Assembly (NCBI RefSeq): GCF_030450125.1 | Contig: NZ_CP123923.1 | Location: forward strand, 1,674,001 to 1,738,000 | Origin: Streptomyces sp. WP-1 | GTDB taxonomy: Bacteria > Actinomycetota > Actinomycetes > Streptomycetales > Streptomycetaceae | Direction: 5' to 3' | DNA: 64,000 nt | Shown here: positions 37,146-45,637 of the stretch, piece after piece | How the letters are laid out: every line of letters begins with the position of its first letter | Position numbering within the stretch: the stretch's first letter is position 1 | The notes under the pieces: generated by a model | Told to the model about the DNA's origin: nothing | The model's database searches: none | Seen by the model: only the letters and a program-made list of their open reading frames with translations | Position numbers and translations under genes: made by a program

Positions 37146-38318
37146 TTACGAGGCCGGGTGCGGCGGTGTCGGCGGCTCCAGCATGGTCTCCAGGTTCTTC
37201 CGGGCGATCTGCCTGCGGAATTCGCCCTCGTAGGCGGGGTCACCGGCGTCGTGCATGGTCTGGGTCATCCAGACCGCGGATGCCTGGCGTTCCCAGGTGT
37301 GGTCCAGACAGGCGTCGGAGTAGCCGTCGAGCAGGCTCGCGTCGTTCTCCGTGACCTGCCGGACGATCGCGCGGGCGAGGACATCGGCGTCGTGGAGGGC
37401 GAGACTCATGCCCTGCGCGCTCATCGGCGAGATGAGATGGGCCGCATCCCCGAGCAGATGGAGCCGGCCGTGGCTCATGGGGCTGAAGACCACTCCGCGC
37501 AGCGGCACCACCTGCTTGCTCGTGATCGGGCCCCCGACCTTGACGGGCTCGCCGAAACGCGCCTCCAACTCGCTCCAGACACGGTCGTCGGGCCACTGCT
37601 CGACGGTGTCGGTGAGCGGGCACTGCAGATAGAGACGGCTCGCCTTCGGACCGCGTGTGATCTGCGCGGCGAAACCGCGCGAGTGCACGGCCAGCACGGC
37701 CGGCGGGTCCGCCGGCGCCTGCGCCATCACGGTCAGCCAGGCGTAGCCGAACTCGTGGGCGGAGCAGGTGAGGACGTCCTCGGGGATCGCCGTCCTGCTG
37801 ACACCGCGGTAGCCGTCGGCGCCGGCGACGAAGTCGCAGGTGACCGTCCGCGTCGCGCCGTCGGCGTCCCGGTAGCGGACCAGCGGCTCGTCGGAGTCGA
37901 TGCCGTGCAGCGACACGTCCTGGGCCCCGAAGCGCAGATCACCGCCGTCGCGCAGGAAGACCCTGATCAGGTTGCGGACGAGGATCTGCTGCGGGCAGAA
38001 CGCCCCGTCGACCTCGTCCTCCTCGTCGTCGCCCCTCTTCCACAGGCGCCTCTCCCCGTCTATCAGCAGCGGCAGACCCGAGTCGAGGTCGCCATGGCTG
38101 TAGCCCTCCACGGCCGCGCCCAGCCCCCACTCGTCCAGCAGGCGCACGCCGCCGGCATCGAGGGAGCCGGCCCGCTGCCGCTGCTCCACGTAGGCACGGT
38201 CGTGCTTTTCGAGGACGACACACCTGATCTTCTCGCGCAGGAGGAAATTGCCGAGCGCGAGTCCGGCGACTCCGCCCCCTACGATCACGACGGTCGTGTC
38301 CTTGCCGGTTCCGGTCAT
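37146..38318 (-). CDS. FAD-dependent monooxygenase (PobA-like group)
   Basis: This 390-residue flavoprotein hydroxylase shows VVIVGGGVAGLALGNFLLRE, FVAGADGYRGVSRT (DG motif) and LHLLGDAAHLISPMSAQGMS (GD motif). It is closest in layout to 4-hydroxybenzoate 3-monooxygenase relatives, although true PobA residues were not checked. It converges on the previous monooxygenase and is preceded by an AraC regulator transcribed in the same direction, separated by a tandem-repeat array. The AraC protein may control it. Confidence 0.9.
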   Translation of the reverse strand: MTGTGKDTTVVIVGGGVAGLALGNFLLREKIRCVVLEKHDRAYVEQRQRAGSLDAGGVRLLDEWGLGAAVEGYSHGDLDSGLPLLIDGERRLWKRGDDEEDEVDGAFCPQQILVRNLIRVFLRDGGDLRFGAQDVSLHGIDSDEPLVRYRDADGATRTVTCDFVAGADGYRGVSRTAIPEDVLTCSAHEFGYAWLTVMAQAPADPPAVLAVHSRGFAAQITRGPKASRLYLQCPLTDTVEQWPDDRVWSELEARFGEPVKVGGPITSKQVVPLRGVVFSPMSHGRLHLLGDAAHLISPMSAQGMSLALHDADVLARAIVRQVTENDASLLDGYSDACLDHTWERQASAVWMTQTMHDAGDPAYEGEFRRQIARKNLETMLEPPTPPHPAS

Positions 38319-38517
38319 GGTTCTTCGAGCTCCTCACAGAGAACGGGGCCGCGCACGGCGGAACATGGACGGCCCTGCCGCCCGAGTGGCGCGGCGTCGA
38401 CACCACTGTGGAACCCGGCCGCACCCGCCGGCCACCGGTGAATGGACACCCGGTACCGAAAACCCGCCACAACGGCGAGTCCGGGGGCGCTTGGGGGCGG
38501 GCTCTCCGGGGGCGAAG

Positions 38518-38652
38518 CTCTCCGGGAAGGGGCAGTGGCTCTTCGGGAAGGGGCGGTGGCTCTCCGGGAAGGGGCAGTGGCTCTTCGGGAAGGGGCGGTG
38601 GCTCTTCGGGGGGCGGTGGCCCTTCGGGGGGCGGTGGCCCTTCGGGGGCCGG
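38518..38652. repeat. GC-rich tandem repeat array, 21-bp units in 42-bp super-units
   Basis: Units alternate between CTCTCCGGGAAGGGGCAGTGG and CTCTTCGGGAAGGGGCGGTGG, the 42-bp pair occurring twice (38518-38601). Two 18-bp variants of the form CYCTTCGGGGGGCGGTGG and a partial unit follow. The array fills the end of the space between the AraC stop (38656) and the monooxygenase start (38318). The 42-bp copies are identical, implying recent expansion. Confidence 0.9.
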
Positions 38653-38655
38653 CCG

Positions 38656-39450
38656 CTAGATCGCCGCGGGGCTGTTGCGCAGGTCCGCCTGGTAGCTGCC
38701 CGGGGTCTGGCCGACGACGTCGTTGAAGGCGTCGATGAAGCTGGACGGGTTCGACCAGCCGCACACCATCGCGGTGTCGGTGACCGACATGCCGTCCGTC
38801 AGGTGGGCCAGAGCGTGGTGGATGCGCAGGATGGTGCGCCACCGGTGGAAGCTCATGCCGAACTCGCTGTGGAACAGCCGGCTCAGGGTGCGCTCGCCGG
38901 CTCCGGCGGCGCGTCCGAGTTCGGCCAGGGTCGCGGGCCGCGCGGGGTCGGCGTGCAGGAGGTCGGTGACGGTGCGGAGCCGGTCGTCGGCCGCCACCGG
39001 CAGGTGCAGTGACTGCTCGGGGGTCTCGGACAACTCGTCGACGACCACGGCGAGCAGCCGCCGGTGGGCGCCGGGGCGCGTCTCGGGCCGGCCGGCGGTC
39101 AGAGTCAGGACGGCCTCGCGCAGCAGCGGGCTGACCGCGAACACGCTGGGACGGCCGAGGAGTTCGCCGCACAGCTCGACCGGAACGGTCAGCAGGCGCG
39201 CGTCGGTACGGCCGTAGAAGCGGTGGGAGTGGGTGAAGCCGGGCGGTGTCCACGTCACGCGGTTGGCCGGGGCCACCCAGGTGCCGCGCTCCGTCGTGGT
39301 GGCCAGCGTTCCGGCGGCCGCGTAGACGAGCTGGCCCGCCGTGTGGGTGTGGGGGTCCAGGGAGTAGCCGTGCGGCATCCACCCGGCTCCACTGGGCACG
39401 TCCTGCGGCTCCCCGGGCTCCGGTGGGGCGTGGCGGCTTTTCGGCATCAC
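38656..39450 (-). CDS. AraC-family transcriptional regulator
   Basis: The protein has 264 residues. The N-terminal cupin-like sensor (MPHGYSLDPHTHTAGQLVYA) is followed by two C-terminal helix-turn-helix motifs: ATLAELGRAAGAGERTLSRL and DTAMVCGWSNPSSFIDAFN with the typical GQTPGSYQ ending. The layout matches small-molecule-responsive AraC regulators of the NimR/RipA type. It starts at GTG 39450 (ATG 39447 is next). It lies upstream of the PobA-like monooxygenase on the same strand; a 135-base repeat array separates them. Confidence 0.92.
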   Translation of the reverse strand: MMPKSRHAPPEPGEPQDVPSGAGWMPHGYSLDPHTHTAGQLVYAAAGTLATTTERGTWVAPANRVTWTPPGFTHSHRFYGRTDARLLTVPVELCGELLGRPSVFAVSPLLREAVLTLTAGRPETRPGAHRRLLAVVVDELSETPEQSLHLPVAADDRLRTVTDLLHADPARPATLAELGRAAGAGERTLSRLFHSEFGMSFHRWRTILRIHHALAHLTDGMSVTDTAMVCGWSNPSSFIDAFNDVVGQTPGSYQADLRNSPAAI

Positions 39451-39951
39451 GCCCCAGTCTACCGGTCAGTCGCATCCGCTCGGCTCCGACGGCATATCCG
39501 GCCGGGCTGGCCCTCACCCACGCCGGATTCGTCTCGTACCAGGACAAACAGCCGACACGGGAGTGACAGATGGGTACGGTGGCCTTCCGCCCGGTCCACC
39601 GACCGGGCGGCGAGCAAGATGCGGAAGCGGCTCGGAATGCCGTCCTGGCCTTGGGCAAGCGTCTGAACGCGGATTCCGCTCACTGCGTGGTCGACCGGAC
39701 ACGGTGTATCGACCGCCGTCCCTGTGCGCTCCCCCTTGATCGTCACGTCAGACCGGAGTCCACATCTACGGTTCGATCATGCGGCTGAAGCTGACTCCTC
39801 GACTCGCCTACGAGCGGAGCAGAGCAAGTATCCGCAAACCCTCTGACATCTGGTGAGCACCCATCGCAAGTCCCCGCAAGTATCCGGCGTCACGGTGCGC
39901 AATCGTTCACCCTCGAAGGGTCAAGACGCCCCTGGCCACATGGAGGTATCT
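39451..39951. other. Intergenic region with GCAAGTATCCG direct repeats
   Basis: No supported protein gene lies in these 501 bases. The 11-mer GCAAGTATCCG occurs at 39824-39834 and 39876-39886, with a related CGCAAGTCCCC between them, a likely operator for the nearby XRE regulator. The remainder shows weak coding character and nothing recognisable. Confidence 0.5.
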
Positions 39952-40203
39952 GTGGCACTGCACTTGCTGTGCAAGGACCCGGAGAGCCCGAACAATGGCA
40001 GCCCAACTCTCTATTACGACGATGAGACGGACAGCTACCTGCTGCAGTCGTGGAAGGTGAACGACCCCGCCCGTCTGTCGTCCATCCTTGTGCCCGACCA
40101 CGAGACCGTCGTCGAGTTCCCTGCCCGACTGCTGTCCCTCTTCCCGAGACATGAAGCCATGCCGCACAAAACCGCAAAGAAGACGGAGAACATAGCCGAT
40201 TGA
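39952..40203 (+). CDS. Small conserved-type protein upstream of the XRE-DUF5753 regulator
   Basis: This is an 83-residue protein (MALHLLCKDPESPNNGSPTL then YYDDETDSYLLQSWKV and a LVPDHETVVEFPARLLSLF tail). GTG 39952 has GGAGG 5 bases upstream, which decides the start over the longer frames at 39853 and 39940. It lies about 70 bases before an XRE-DUF5753 regulator, the position usually taken by a DUF397 protein, but its sequence does not look like DUF397. Function unknown. Confidence 0.65.
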   Translation: MALHLLCKDPESPNNGSPTLYYDDETDSYLLQSWKVNDPARLSSILVPDHETVVEFPARLLSLFPRHEAMPHKTAKKTENIAD

Positions 40204-40270
40204 CCACGGGGGTCCCGGGCCAGTTGGGCATTCACGCCGTTAGATGCCGTGAGCCGGAAGGCTGCACACT

Positions 40271-41164
40271 GTGCGCATGCCTACCTCTTCGAGCATCCGG
40301 GAAGCCCGACTCGCCCTGGGGCAGCAGCTACGCGCCCTACGGCAGCAACACGGCCTGACGGCCCGTGAGCTGGCGCGCCGGTGCGGCTGGCACGAATCCA
40401 AGTGCAGCCGTATCGAGAACGGTCACAAGGCCGCGTCGCCGAAGGACATCGAGGTCTGGTCACGGGCCTGCGGAGATGGTTCCGCCGCGGCGGAACTCAT
40501 CGGCATCGCCCGGGGTATCGACGGCATGTACGTCGAGTGGCGGGCCATGGAGAAGGCAGGACTCAAGCGCGCTCAGGAAAGAGTTCTTCCCCTGTGGGAC
40601 CAGACACGCAGATTCAGGGCGTACGCCCAGAACCTGATCCCCGGTCCGCTCCAGACGCGCGCCTACACCAAAGCGGTCCTGGCCGGCATCCGGGAGCGCC
40701 GCGGCCTTCCCGACGACGTGGAAGCCGCGGTCGTCACCCGCATGGACAAGCAGAAAGTGCTGACCGAGAGGGGTAAGCAGTTCGATGTGGTCCTGGAGGA
40801 GTCCGTGCTCTACCGGCGGATGGGACCGCAAGAGGTCATGATCGAGCAGCTCAGCAGGCTACTGGAAGTAAGCGTGCTGGCCTCCGTCAGCCTCGGCATC
40901 ATCCCCCTGAGCGCCGATCGCAGTCTGATGCCGCCGGTGGAGGACTTCTGGGTGTTCGATGACCGCCAGGTCAACGTCGAGCTGGTGTCGGCATTCCTGA
41001 CCGTCAAACAGGCCGGTGAGGTCAAGCGCTACCTGCACGATTTCACGCGGCTCAGCCAGCTCGCCCACAGCGGCGGGCCGGCTCTCACTCTTATCGCCGC
41101 CGCGATCAACACCTACGCCCGCTCTCCGAATCCCTCGGTAAGGGCGGACCCGACCAGCGAATAA
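40271..41164 (+). CDS. XRE-family regulator with DUF5753 (Scr1-type)
   Basis: This 297-residue protein has an N-terminal helix-turn-helix (LGQQLRALRQQHGLTARELA then WHESKCSRIENGHKAASPKD) and a C-terminal DUF5753 domain (YAQNLIPGPLQTRAYTKAVL, LEESVLYRRMG, FTRLSQLA). Streptomycetes carry dozens of such regulators, often with a small acidic partner. GTG 40271 or ATG 40277 serves as the start. The partner is probably the 83-residue protein upstream or the small membrane protein 18 bases downstream. Confidence 0.92.
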   Translation: MRMPTSSSIREARLALGQQLRALRQQHGLTARELARRCGWHESKCSRIENGHKAASPKDIEVWSRACGDGSAAAELIGIARGIDGMYVEWRAMEKAGLKRAQERVLPLWDQTRRFRAYAQNLIPGPLQTRAYTKAVLAGIRERRGLPDDVEAAVVTRMDKQKVLTERGKQFDVVLEESVLYRRMGPQEVMIEQLSRLLEVSVLASVSLGIIPLSADRSLMPPVEDFWVFDDRQVNVELVSAFLTVKQAGEVKRYLHDFTRLSQLAHSGGPALTLIAAAINTYARSPNPSVRADPTSE

Positions 41165-41182
41165 CCGAACGGAGGGACAAGG

Positions 41183-41389
41183 TTGTACCTTCGATGGTCC
41201 AGCCGACGCACCGCCCGGCTCCCCGCCTCGGACAAGCCCGAACGGTTCTACAGCAGAGAACGCCCCATCGTCACCGTCCTCGCCGCCGTGGCCCTTGCGG
41301 CCGTGTGCACCGTGGGTCTGGCCATGACCGGCGCCTTCACCGCCGATGACGGGCCGGCGGTGACCCCCTACAGGGACACAGTGCCCTGA
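41183..41389 (+). CDS. Small single-span membrane protein
   Basis: This 68-residue protein has a basic N-terminus (MYLRWSSRRTARLPASDKPE) and one membrane span near residues 30-50 (VTVLAAVALAAVCTVGLAMT). The TTG start is supported by GGAGGG 6 bases upstream. It follows the XRE-DUF5753 gene by 18 bases and overlaps the 3' end of the convergent dapF-like gene by 22 bases. No family recognised. Confidence 0.6.
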   Translation: MYLRWSSRRTARLPASDKPERFYSRERPIVTVLAAVALAAVCTVGLAMTGAFTADDGPAVTPYRDTVP

Positions 41390-42225
41390 GCGACGATGAC
41401 CGCAGGGCCCGTCAGCCGCATGGAGCCGTCGGCAAGAACGGATACGCGGAGCCGGCCACCGGGCATGTCAACCGTGTGGTCGCCGGGCGCAGGGCCAGCG
41501 GGCAGGGCAGCCACAGCGGCGCAGGCGCCGGTACCGCATGCGCGGGTTTCCCCGACGCCCCGTTCATGAACGCGTAGGGCGAGGTCGAACGGTGCACGGC
41601 GGACCACGAATTCGACGGTGACACCCTCCGGGTACGCGTCCGCCGGGGTGACGACGGGCGGCGAAACAAGATCACCTGGATCGGCGAGGTCGTCGACGAA
41701 GACGACGGCATGCGGATTTCCCATGTCGACATGGAGGGCGGGCCAGGCGTCGGCCCCCGCGGTGACGACGATGTCCGCGAGGCCTGACAGATGGGGCCTG
41801 CCCATGTCGACGGTGACAGGCCCGTCGAGACCGGCGCTGCCGTGCGGGACATGGACGGTACGTGGGCCCGCTCGGGTGGCGAGCGTGAGAGCCCCGGGCG
41901 GGCAGTGTCCGGCATGGACGAGGTAACGGGCCAGGACCCGGATGCCGTTGCCGCACATCTGCCCGGGGGAGCCGTCGGCGTTGCGGTAGTCCATGAACCA
42001 CTCGGCGTCCGCGGCCATGCCATCGGCTTCGAGCGTGGCGTCGCAGCGGACGGCGCGCAGGAGGCCGTCGGCGCCGATGCCGGAGCGGCGGTCGCACAGC
42101 CTCGCAACCTCGGTGGCGGACAGCGGAAATCGGCCCCCGGGGTCGGGCAGCACGATGAAGTCGTTGCCGGCGCCGTGTCCCTTGACGAAGGGATACGTGG
42201 TTGGGCCGACGGCAGTGGCGGTCAT
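41368..42225 (-). CDS. dapF: Diaminopimelate epimerase paralogue
   Basis: This 285-residue PLP-independent epimerase has both catalytic cysteines: Cys91 in GQMCGNGIRVLAR and Cys230 in GETRACGTGACAAV. FVKGHGAGNDFIVLPD at the N-terminus is also typical. Housekeeping dapF in Streptomyces normally sits among core genes; this copy is in an accessory region, coupled by a 4-base overlap to a small upstream gene and divergent from a GntR regulator. It may epimerise a different amino acid in a specialised pathway (inference). Confidence 0.9.
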   Translation of the reverse strand: MTATAVGPTTYPFVKGHGAGNDFIVLPDPGGRFPLSATEVARLCDRRSGIGADGLLRAVRCDATLEADGMAADAEWFMDYRNADGSPGQMCGNGIRVLARYLVHAGHCPPGALTLATRAGPRTVHVPHGSAGLDGPVTVDMGRPHLSGLADIVVTAGADAWPALHVDMGNPHAVVFVDDLADPGDLVSPPVVTPADAYPEGVTVEFVVRRAPFDLALRVHERGVGETRACGTGACAAVAALPAGPAPGDHTVDMPGGRLRVSVLADGSMRLTGPAVIVAQGTVSL

Positions 42226-42488
42226 GACGGCTTGCCTCCTCCTGCCGTGAAGCTCAGCCAGGCGATTTGGCCAGTAGCGGTATCGGTGAGCCCGAAAGCG
42301 GTGCCCAGCTCCAGGACGGCGAGGAGCTGGTCCCACCGTTCGAGCAAGTCCTCGGTGACGTCGGTCTCGATACGGACGGCACCTGGTTCGCGGACGAGCC
42401 GGGGCTCGGTGCCGGTGAGGGCGGTGAGCCGGGCGATGGCGTCGTCGATCGCGGCCTTTGGGCAGGGGTGGTCCACAGTGGCTCGCAA
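42222..42488 (-). CDS. Small hypothetical protein coupled to the dapF paralogue
   Basis: The protein has 88 residues and begins MRATVDHPCPKAAIDDAIAR, with an alpha-beta pattern (VRIETDVTEDLLERWDQLLAV). It overlaps the dapF start by four bases (ATGA), so the two are translationally coupled. TTG 42488 is used; GTG 42476 is an alternative. No family recognised. The promoter region upstream contains the CTAGTTAACTAG operator shared with the divergent GntR gene. Confidence 0.65.
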   Translation of the reverse strand: MRATVDHPCPKAAIDDAIARLTALTGTEPRLVREPGAVRIETDVTEDLLERWDQLLAVLELGTAFGLTDTATGQIAWLSFTAGGGKPS

Positions 42489-42519
42489 TCGAATCGACCT
42501 GTGATCACAAAGAGTACTT

Positions 42520-42553
42520 CTAGTTAACTAGATTTCAGCTCGTGAACTAGATT
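42520..42553. promoter_or_regulatory. GntR operator CTAGT-TA-ACTAG plus half-site
   Basis: CTAGTTAACTAG (42520-42531) is a perfect palindrome followed by AT. A further half-site AACTAGATT at 42545-42553 repeats the right arm (42527-42535). The site lies between the divergent small-gene/dapF operon and the GntR gene. The same arms with a different centre occur upstream of the desaturase-like gene (44403-44414). Confidence 0.75.
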
Positions 42554-42592
42554 GTCAACACGTACCGGTCGGCAACGTGCCCGAGGAGATCG

Positions 42593-43351
42593 ATGGCTGA
42601 CTCCAACTCAGCAGGCGCGCCTTACTTGCGGGTTGCGGAGGGCCTTCGGCTGCGTATCGCCAACTCCTCCTGGGATCCGGGCGACCGGCTTCCTTCCCGA
42701 GGCAAACTCGGTGCCGAATTCGGGGTCGGGGAGAACGTCATCCGCCGCGCGCAGGAATTGCTGATCGCCGAAGGCCTTCTGGAGGGCCGTGCGGGCTCCG
42801 GTACCTACGTCCGGGCACCTGTTGCGCGGCACATTCTCCGTCGCATCCCGGCCGTATCGGATCAGACGGGTGTCGCCCCGTCGGGGTTCACCGGCACTTG
42901 GGAGGCGGATTCCACCGCCAAGGTCCCCGCGCCCTCGGACATCGCCGACCGGCTGAACATCCGAACCGGCGATCCTTGCGTACGCACCTTCTACGAGTTC
43001 CTCGCCGACCGGCAGCCGGTGATGCTGGCGACCAGCTGGGAGCCCATGGCGATCACCGGCGGCACCGTGGTCGTCCTGCCCGAGGGCGGCCCACTGGCCG
43101 GCGCCGGAGTGATCGCCCGTATGGCACACCTGGGAATCGTCGTCGCACGGGCCGTCGAGCGGCCCCGACCCGTCCAGGCCGACCGCGACCAGGCACATCT
43201 GCTGGGCATCGCGGCCGGGGCACAGGCCACGCTGATCGAGCGTACACACTTCGCCGCGGACGGCCGCGCGGTGGAGACCGCGGACTTCCTCGTCCCGGCA
43301 AGTCGCTGGAACATCGAGTACGACATCACCCTGCCCTCGCCACTCATCTGA
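42593..43351 (+). CDS. GntR-family (UTRA) transcriptional regulator
   Basis: This 252-residue protein has an N-terminal winged helix (YLRVAEGLRLRIANSSWDPG then LPSRGKLGAEFGVGENVIRR and LLEGRAGSGTYV) and a UTRA effector domain ending in ADFLVPASRWNIEYDI. ATG 42593 has GAGGAG at about 4 bases. It is divergent from the dapF operon and lies next to the CTAGTTAACTAG palindrome, so it probably regulates itself and that operon. A matching site at 44403 extends the regulon to the desaturase-like gene. Confidence 0.92.
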   Translation: MADSNSAGAPYLRVAEGLRLRIANSSWDPGDRLPSRGKLGAEFGVGENVIRRAQELLIAEGLLEGRAGSGTYVRAPVARHILRRIPAVSDQTGVAPSGFTGTWEADSTAKVPAPSDIADRLNIRTGDPCVRTFYEFLADRQPVMLATSWEPMAITGGTVVVLPEGGPLAGAGVIARMAHLGIVVARAVERPRPVQADRDQAHLLGIAAGAQATLIERTHFAADGRAVETADFLVPASRWNIEYDITLPSPLI

Positions 43352-43421
43352 CAGCACCTGGCCACATGTCTGCCGGGAATGCTCTTGTCCGGCCTTCCGG
43401 CCGTCGAAGGGGGAAGACTTC

Positions 43422-44327
43422 ATGCCGGAGCAGCAGCGCGACCCGTTGGCTCGGGTCACCGATGCGCTCGGCTCACCCGTACTGGGCGCGGTGATCGGCA
43501 TCGCCGGGCTGGTCACGCCGGTGATCGGCTGGGCCGCCGAGCGCGTCGACCTCAAAGCGCTCGTTGTGTTCCAGGGCGCCCTCATCGTGATCCTGGCCAT
43601 CGGCCACCTGTGGACACACAGGGCCTACATCCGCCTGCGCAGAACCAACAACCTCAAGTCCATTGACGACGTCCGGTATTACGACCTCGTCCGCGCCCAT
43701 CTCGAACGTGAACTCGTCTCCGACTACGGCGAGATCGCCGACGGCCACCTCCGCGTCTACGCCTCCGAGGTCCCCCGCCTGTCGGCACTGCTGATCGACA
43801 CTCTCACCGACGCGGCCTCCGATCCCCCACGCCTCCTCGCCGCGGACCTGACCACCAACCCCCAACTGCTCAACCAGCGCCGCGAATACCTCGCCGCCAA
43901 CCGCCGCTTCCTCGAGGGCCACGGCACCATCAACCGTCTCTTCATCGTCTACCGCGACGACCTGCTCAAGGAAGAGTTCGCCCGGGCCCTGCTGGAACTC
44001 ATCGGCCGGCACCGCGACATCGGCGTCATCTGCGGCCTCGCCGTACGCGACCGGCTGCGCGCCGACGAAGCCGTCGACTATGTCGTCTTCGCCGCCGCCG
44101 CTGTACTGGTCGAGGAGGAACAGGGAGACGCCGACTACACCCGCGGCCGCAGTTCGGTGTACTTCAAGGGGGTCGATCGCTGGCGTCTCCGTTTCGAAGG
44201 CGTCTGGGGCAACGGCGCCGATTCCGCACCGCGTGCCCTGCGGACCTATGAAACCGTCGTGCGCTCCGTGTTCGACGCCGGCGCCTGGGACGAGCAGCGG
44301 GTCAGCGCGACCGTCGACGCCTTGTAG
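43422..44327 (+). CDS. Hypothetical membrane-anchored protein
   Basis: The protein has 301 residues. Two N-terminal spans (VLGAVIGIAGLVTPVIGWAA and ALVVFQGALIVILAIGHLW) are followed by a soluble domain of about 230 residues containing RLFIVYRDDLLKEEFARALL, GVICGLAVRDRL and SSVYFKGVDRWRLRF. I do not recognise the family. It follows the GntR gene by 70 bases on the same strand and is closed by a strong terminator, so it is likely part of the GntR transcript. Confidence 0.75.
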   Translation: MPEQQRDPLARVTDALGSPVLGAVIGIAGLVTPVIGWAAERVDLKALVVFQGALIVILAIGHLWTHRAYIRLRRTNNLKSIDDVRYYDLVRAHLERELVSDYGEIADGHLRVYASEVPRLSALLIDTLTDAASDPPRLLAADLTTNPQLLNQRREYLAANRRFLEGHGTINRLFIVYRDDLLKEEFARALLELIGRHRDIGVICGLAVRDRLRADEAVDYVVFAAAAVLVEEEQGDADYTRGRSSVYFKGVDRWRLRFEGVWGNGADSAPRALRTYETVVRSVFDAGAWDEQRVSATVDAL

Positions 44328-44351
44328 AGCAAATCGATCGTCTGCCACGCG

Positions 44352-44380
44352 CGGCCTCCGCCCTCTTGGGGCGGAGGCCG
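44352..44380. terminator. Rho-independent terminator after the membrane-anchored gene
   Basis: A perfect 12-bp stem CGGCCTCCGCCC (44352-44363) with GGGCGGAGGCCG (44369-44380), a 5-base loop and TTTCCCTT following. It lies about 25 bases after the stop and separates this transcript from the desaturase-like gene. Confidence 0.88.
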
Positions 44381-44402
44381 TTTCCCTTGCCCATTCACCA
44401 AA

Positions 44403-44416
44403 CTAGTCCACTAGAT
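44403..44416. promoter_or_regulatory. GntR-type operator CTAGT-CC-ACTAG upstream of the desaturase-like gene
   Basis: CTAGTCCACTAG followed by AT has the same arms as the site at 42520-42531, changing only the two central bases. A TACTGT -10 candidate lies at 44418-44423, so a bound repressor would block the promoter. Confidence 0.7.
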
Positions 44417-44479
44417 GTACTGTGCGTGACGACCTCGCGGGTGATCTACCCGTCTCCGCTCGTCCGTACCAGGAACATC

Positions 44480-45508
44480 ATGTCGATCGCCTTAGCGCTT
44501 ATCGTCGTCGGCGTCGCCCTGCGCCAGATCGACCGACTGCACTTCGCGCGTCAGCGGCCCCGTTCCGCCGGGGTTCGGGAGCTCATGGCCCTCCAACGCC
44601 TGCGTGCCAACGACCTCACACCGTCCCTGCTGCTGACCGGGCAGTGGGCGCAGATCACGGGATGGTGGATGCTCGCCGCGCACGGCTCGCTCCTCGCCGC
44701 TGCGGCGGCGGCCGCGATCGCGGTCCACTTCCGGCATCTACAGGAGATCAGCCATTTCGCCGTCCACGGCGTCCTGGCCCGCAGCAACCGCGCCAACCAC
44801 CTGCTCGGCGAGGCATTCGTTCATCACCCCCTCGCGCTCGGCCCTCTCCTGGCGCGCCGCAGTCGGCACGTCCGCGACCACCACCCCAACGCCACCCTGG
44901 CCGGCGACCCCAATCTCGCCGAACTCCGCCGGGCGGGCCTGCGCCCCGGCATCTCCGGCCTCCGGTATGCGGCCGCTCTGATCCATCCGTTCACACCGCG
45001 AGGCATCCGTATCACCACCGCCGGCCTCGCCGCGCACCTCCGGGGGCCTGGCGCCTGGCACCGTGTCTGCGCTCCGACCGCCGTCGCCGCAGCCGCGTAC
45101 CTGGCCGGCGGGTGGACCGCTCTGGTGTGCGGGGTCATGCTGCCGCGACTGCTGCTCTATCCACAGCTCGCCTGGATGTCTCTGCTGGTTGAGCACACCT
45201 GGTTCGATCCCGAGCGACGCATCGGCACCCCCGCTCAGATCGAAGCGGGGCGCTGTCTGCGTCTCTACCCGCGCAGCCGAATTTTCACCGCCCTCGCCGC
45301 CCTCACCTGGCTCCCTTACGGCGACCTCCACCACTACGCGCACTCCGCCCACCCCTCGACACGGTGGAACTACCTCCCAGCCCTCGAAAACCATCTTCCG
45401 CCCCCGCACTTCAGCCCCGACGGACTCCTGCTCGGCACGACCACCGTCGCCCGCCGCCATCAGCAAGCGCTCACCCCGGCACCGGCGGGACTACCGACGG
45501 CCGCCTGA
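44480..45508 (+). CDS. Fatty-acid desaturase/hydroxylase-like membrane di-iron protein
   Basis: This 342-residue membrane protein has the three histidine clusters of the membrane desaturase-hydroxylase family: HFRHLQEISHFAVHG near residue 85, RSRHVRDHHPNAT near 125 and GDLHHYAHSAHP near 285. Hydrophobic spans flank them. ATG 44480 has AGGA 5 bases upstream; GTG 44426 and further-upstream starts are possible but overlap the promoter. A GntR-type operator lies just upstream and a strong terminator just downstream, so it forms a single-gene transcript. Substrate unknown. Confidence 0.8.
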   Translation: MSIALALIVVGVALRQIDRLHFARQRPRSAGVRELMALQRLRANDLTPSLLLTGQWAQITGWWMLAAHGSLLAAAAAAAIAVHFRHLQEISHFAVHGVLARSNRANHLLGEAFVHHPLALGPLLARRSRHVRDHHPNATLAGDPNLAELRRAGLRPGISGLRYAAALIHPFTPRGIRITTAGLAAHLRGPGAWHRVCAPTAVAAAAYLAGGWTALVCGVMLPRLLLYPQLAWMSLLVEHTWFDPERRIGTPAQIEAGRCLRLYPRSRIFTALAALTWLPYGDLHHYAHSAHPSTRWNYLPALENHLPPPHFSPDGLLLGTTTVARRHQQALTPAPAGLPTAA

Positions 45509-45518
45509 TCCGAAACCC

Positions 45519-45548
45519 AAGCCCCACCGGAGTGCTCCGGTGGGGCTT
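45519..45548. terminator. Terminator hairpin after the desaturase-like gene
   Basis: The 14-bp arms AAGCCCCACCGGAG (45519-45532) and CTCCGGTGGGGCTT (45535-45548) are perfect inverted copies around TG; the innermost pairs would open to form the loop. Confidence 0.88.
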
Positions 45549-45637
45549 CGTCGATCCCGGAGCCCCCGCGCGCGACGGTTTGACACCGTCTCAGGCAGTG
45601 ACTACTTGCCCTGATCAACTAGGGAAAGGGTTACCTG

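Noticed and set aside
38518..38652. CRISPR array
   Set aside because: The units are contiguous tandem copies without unique spacers and no cas gene is present.
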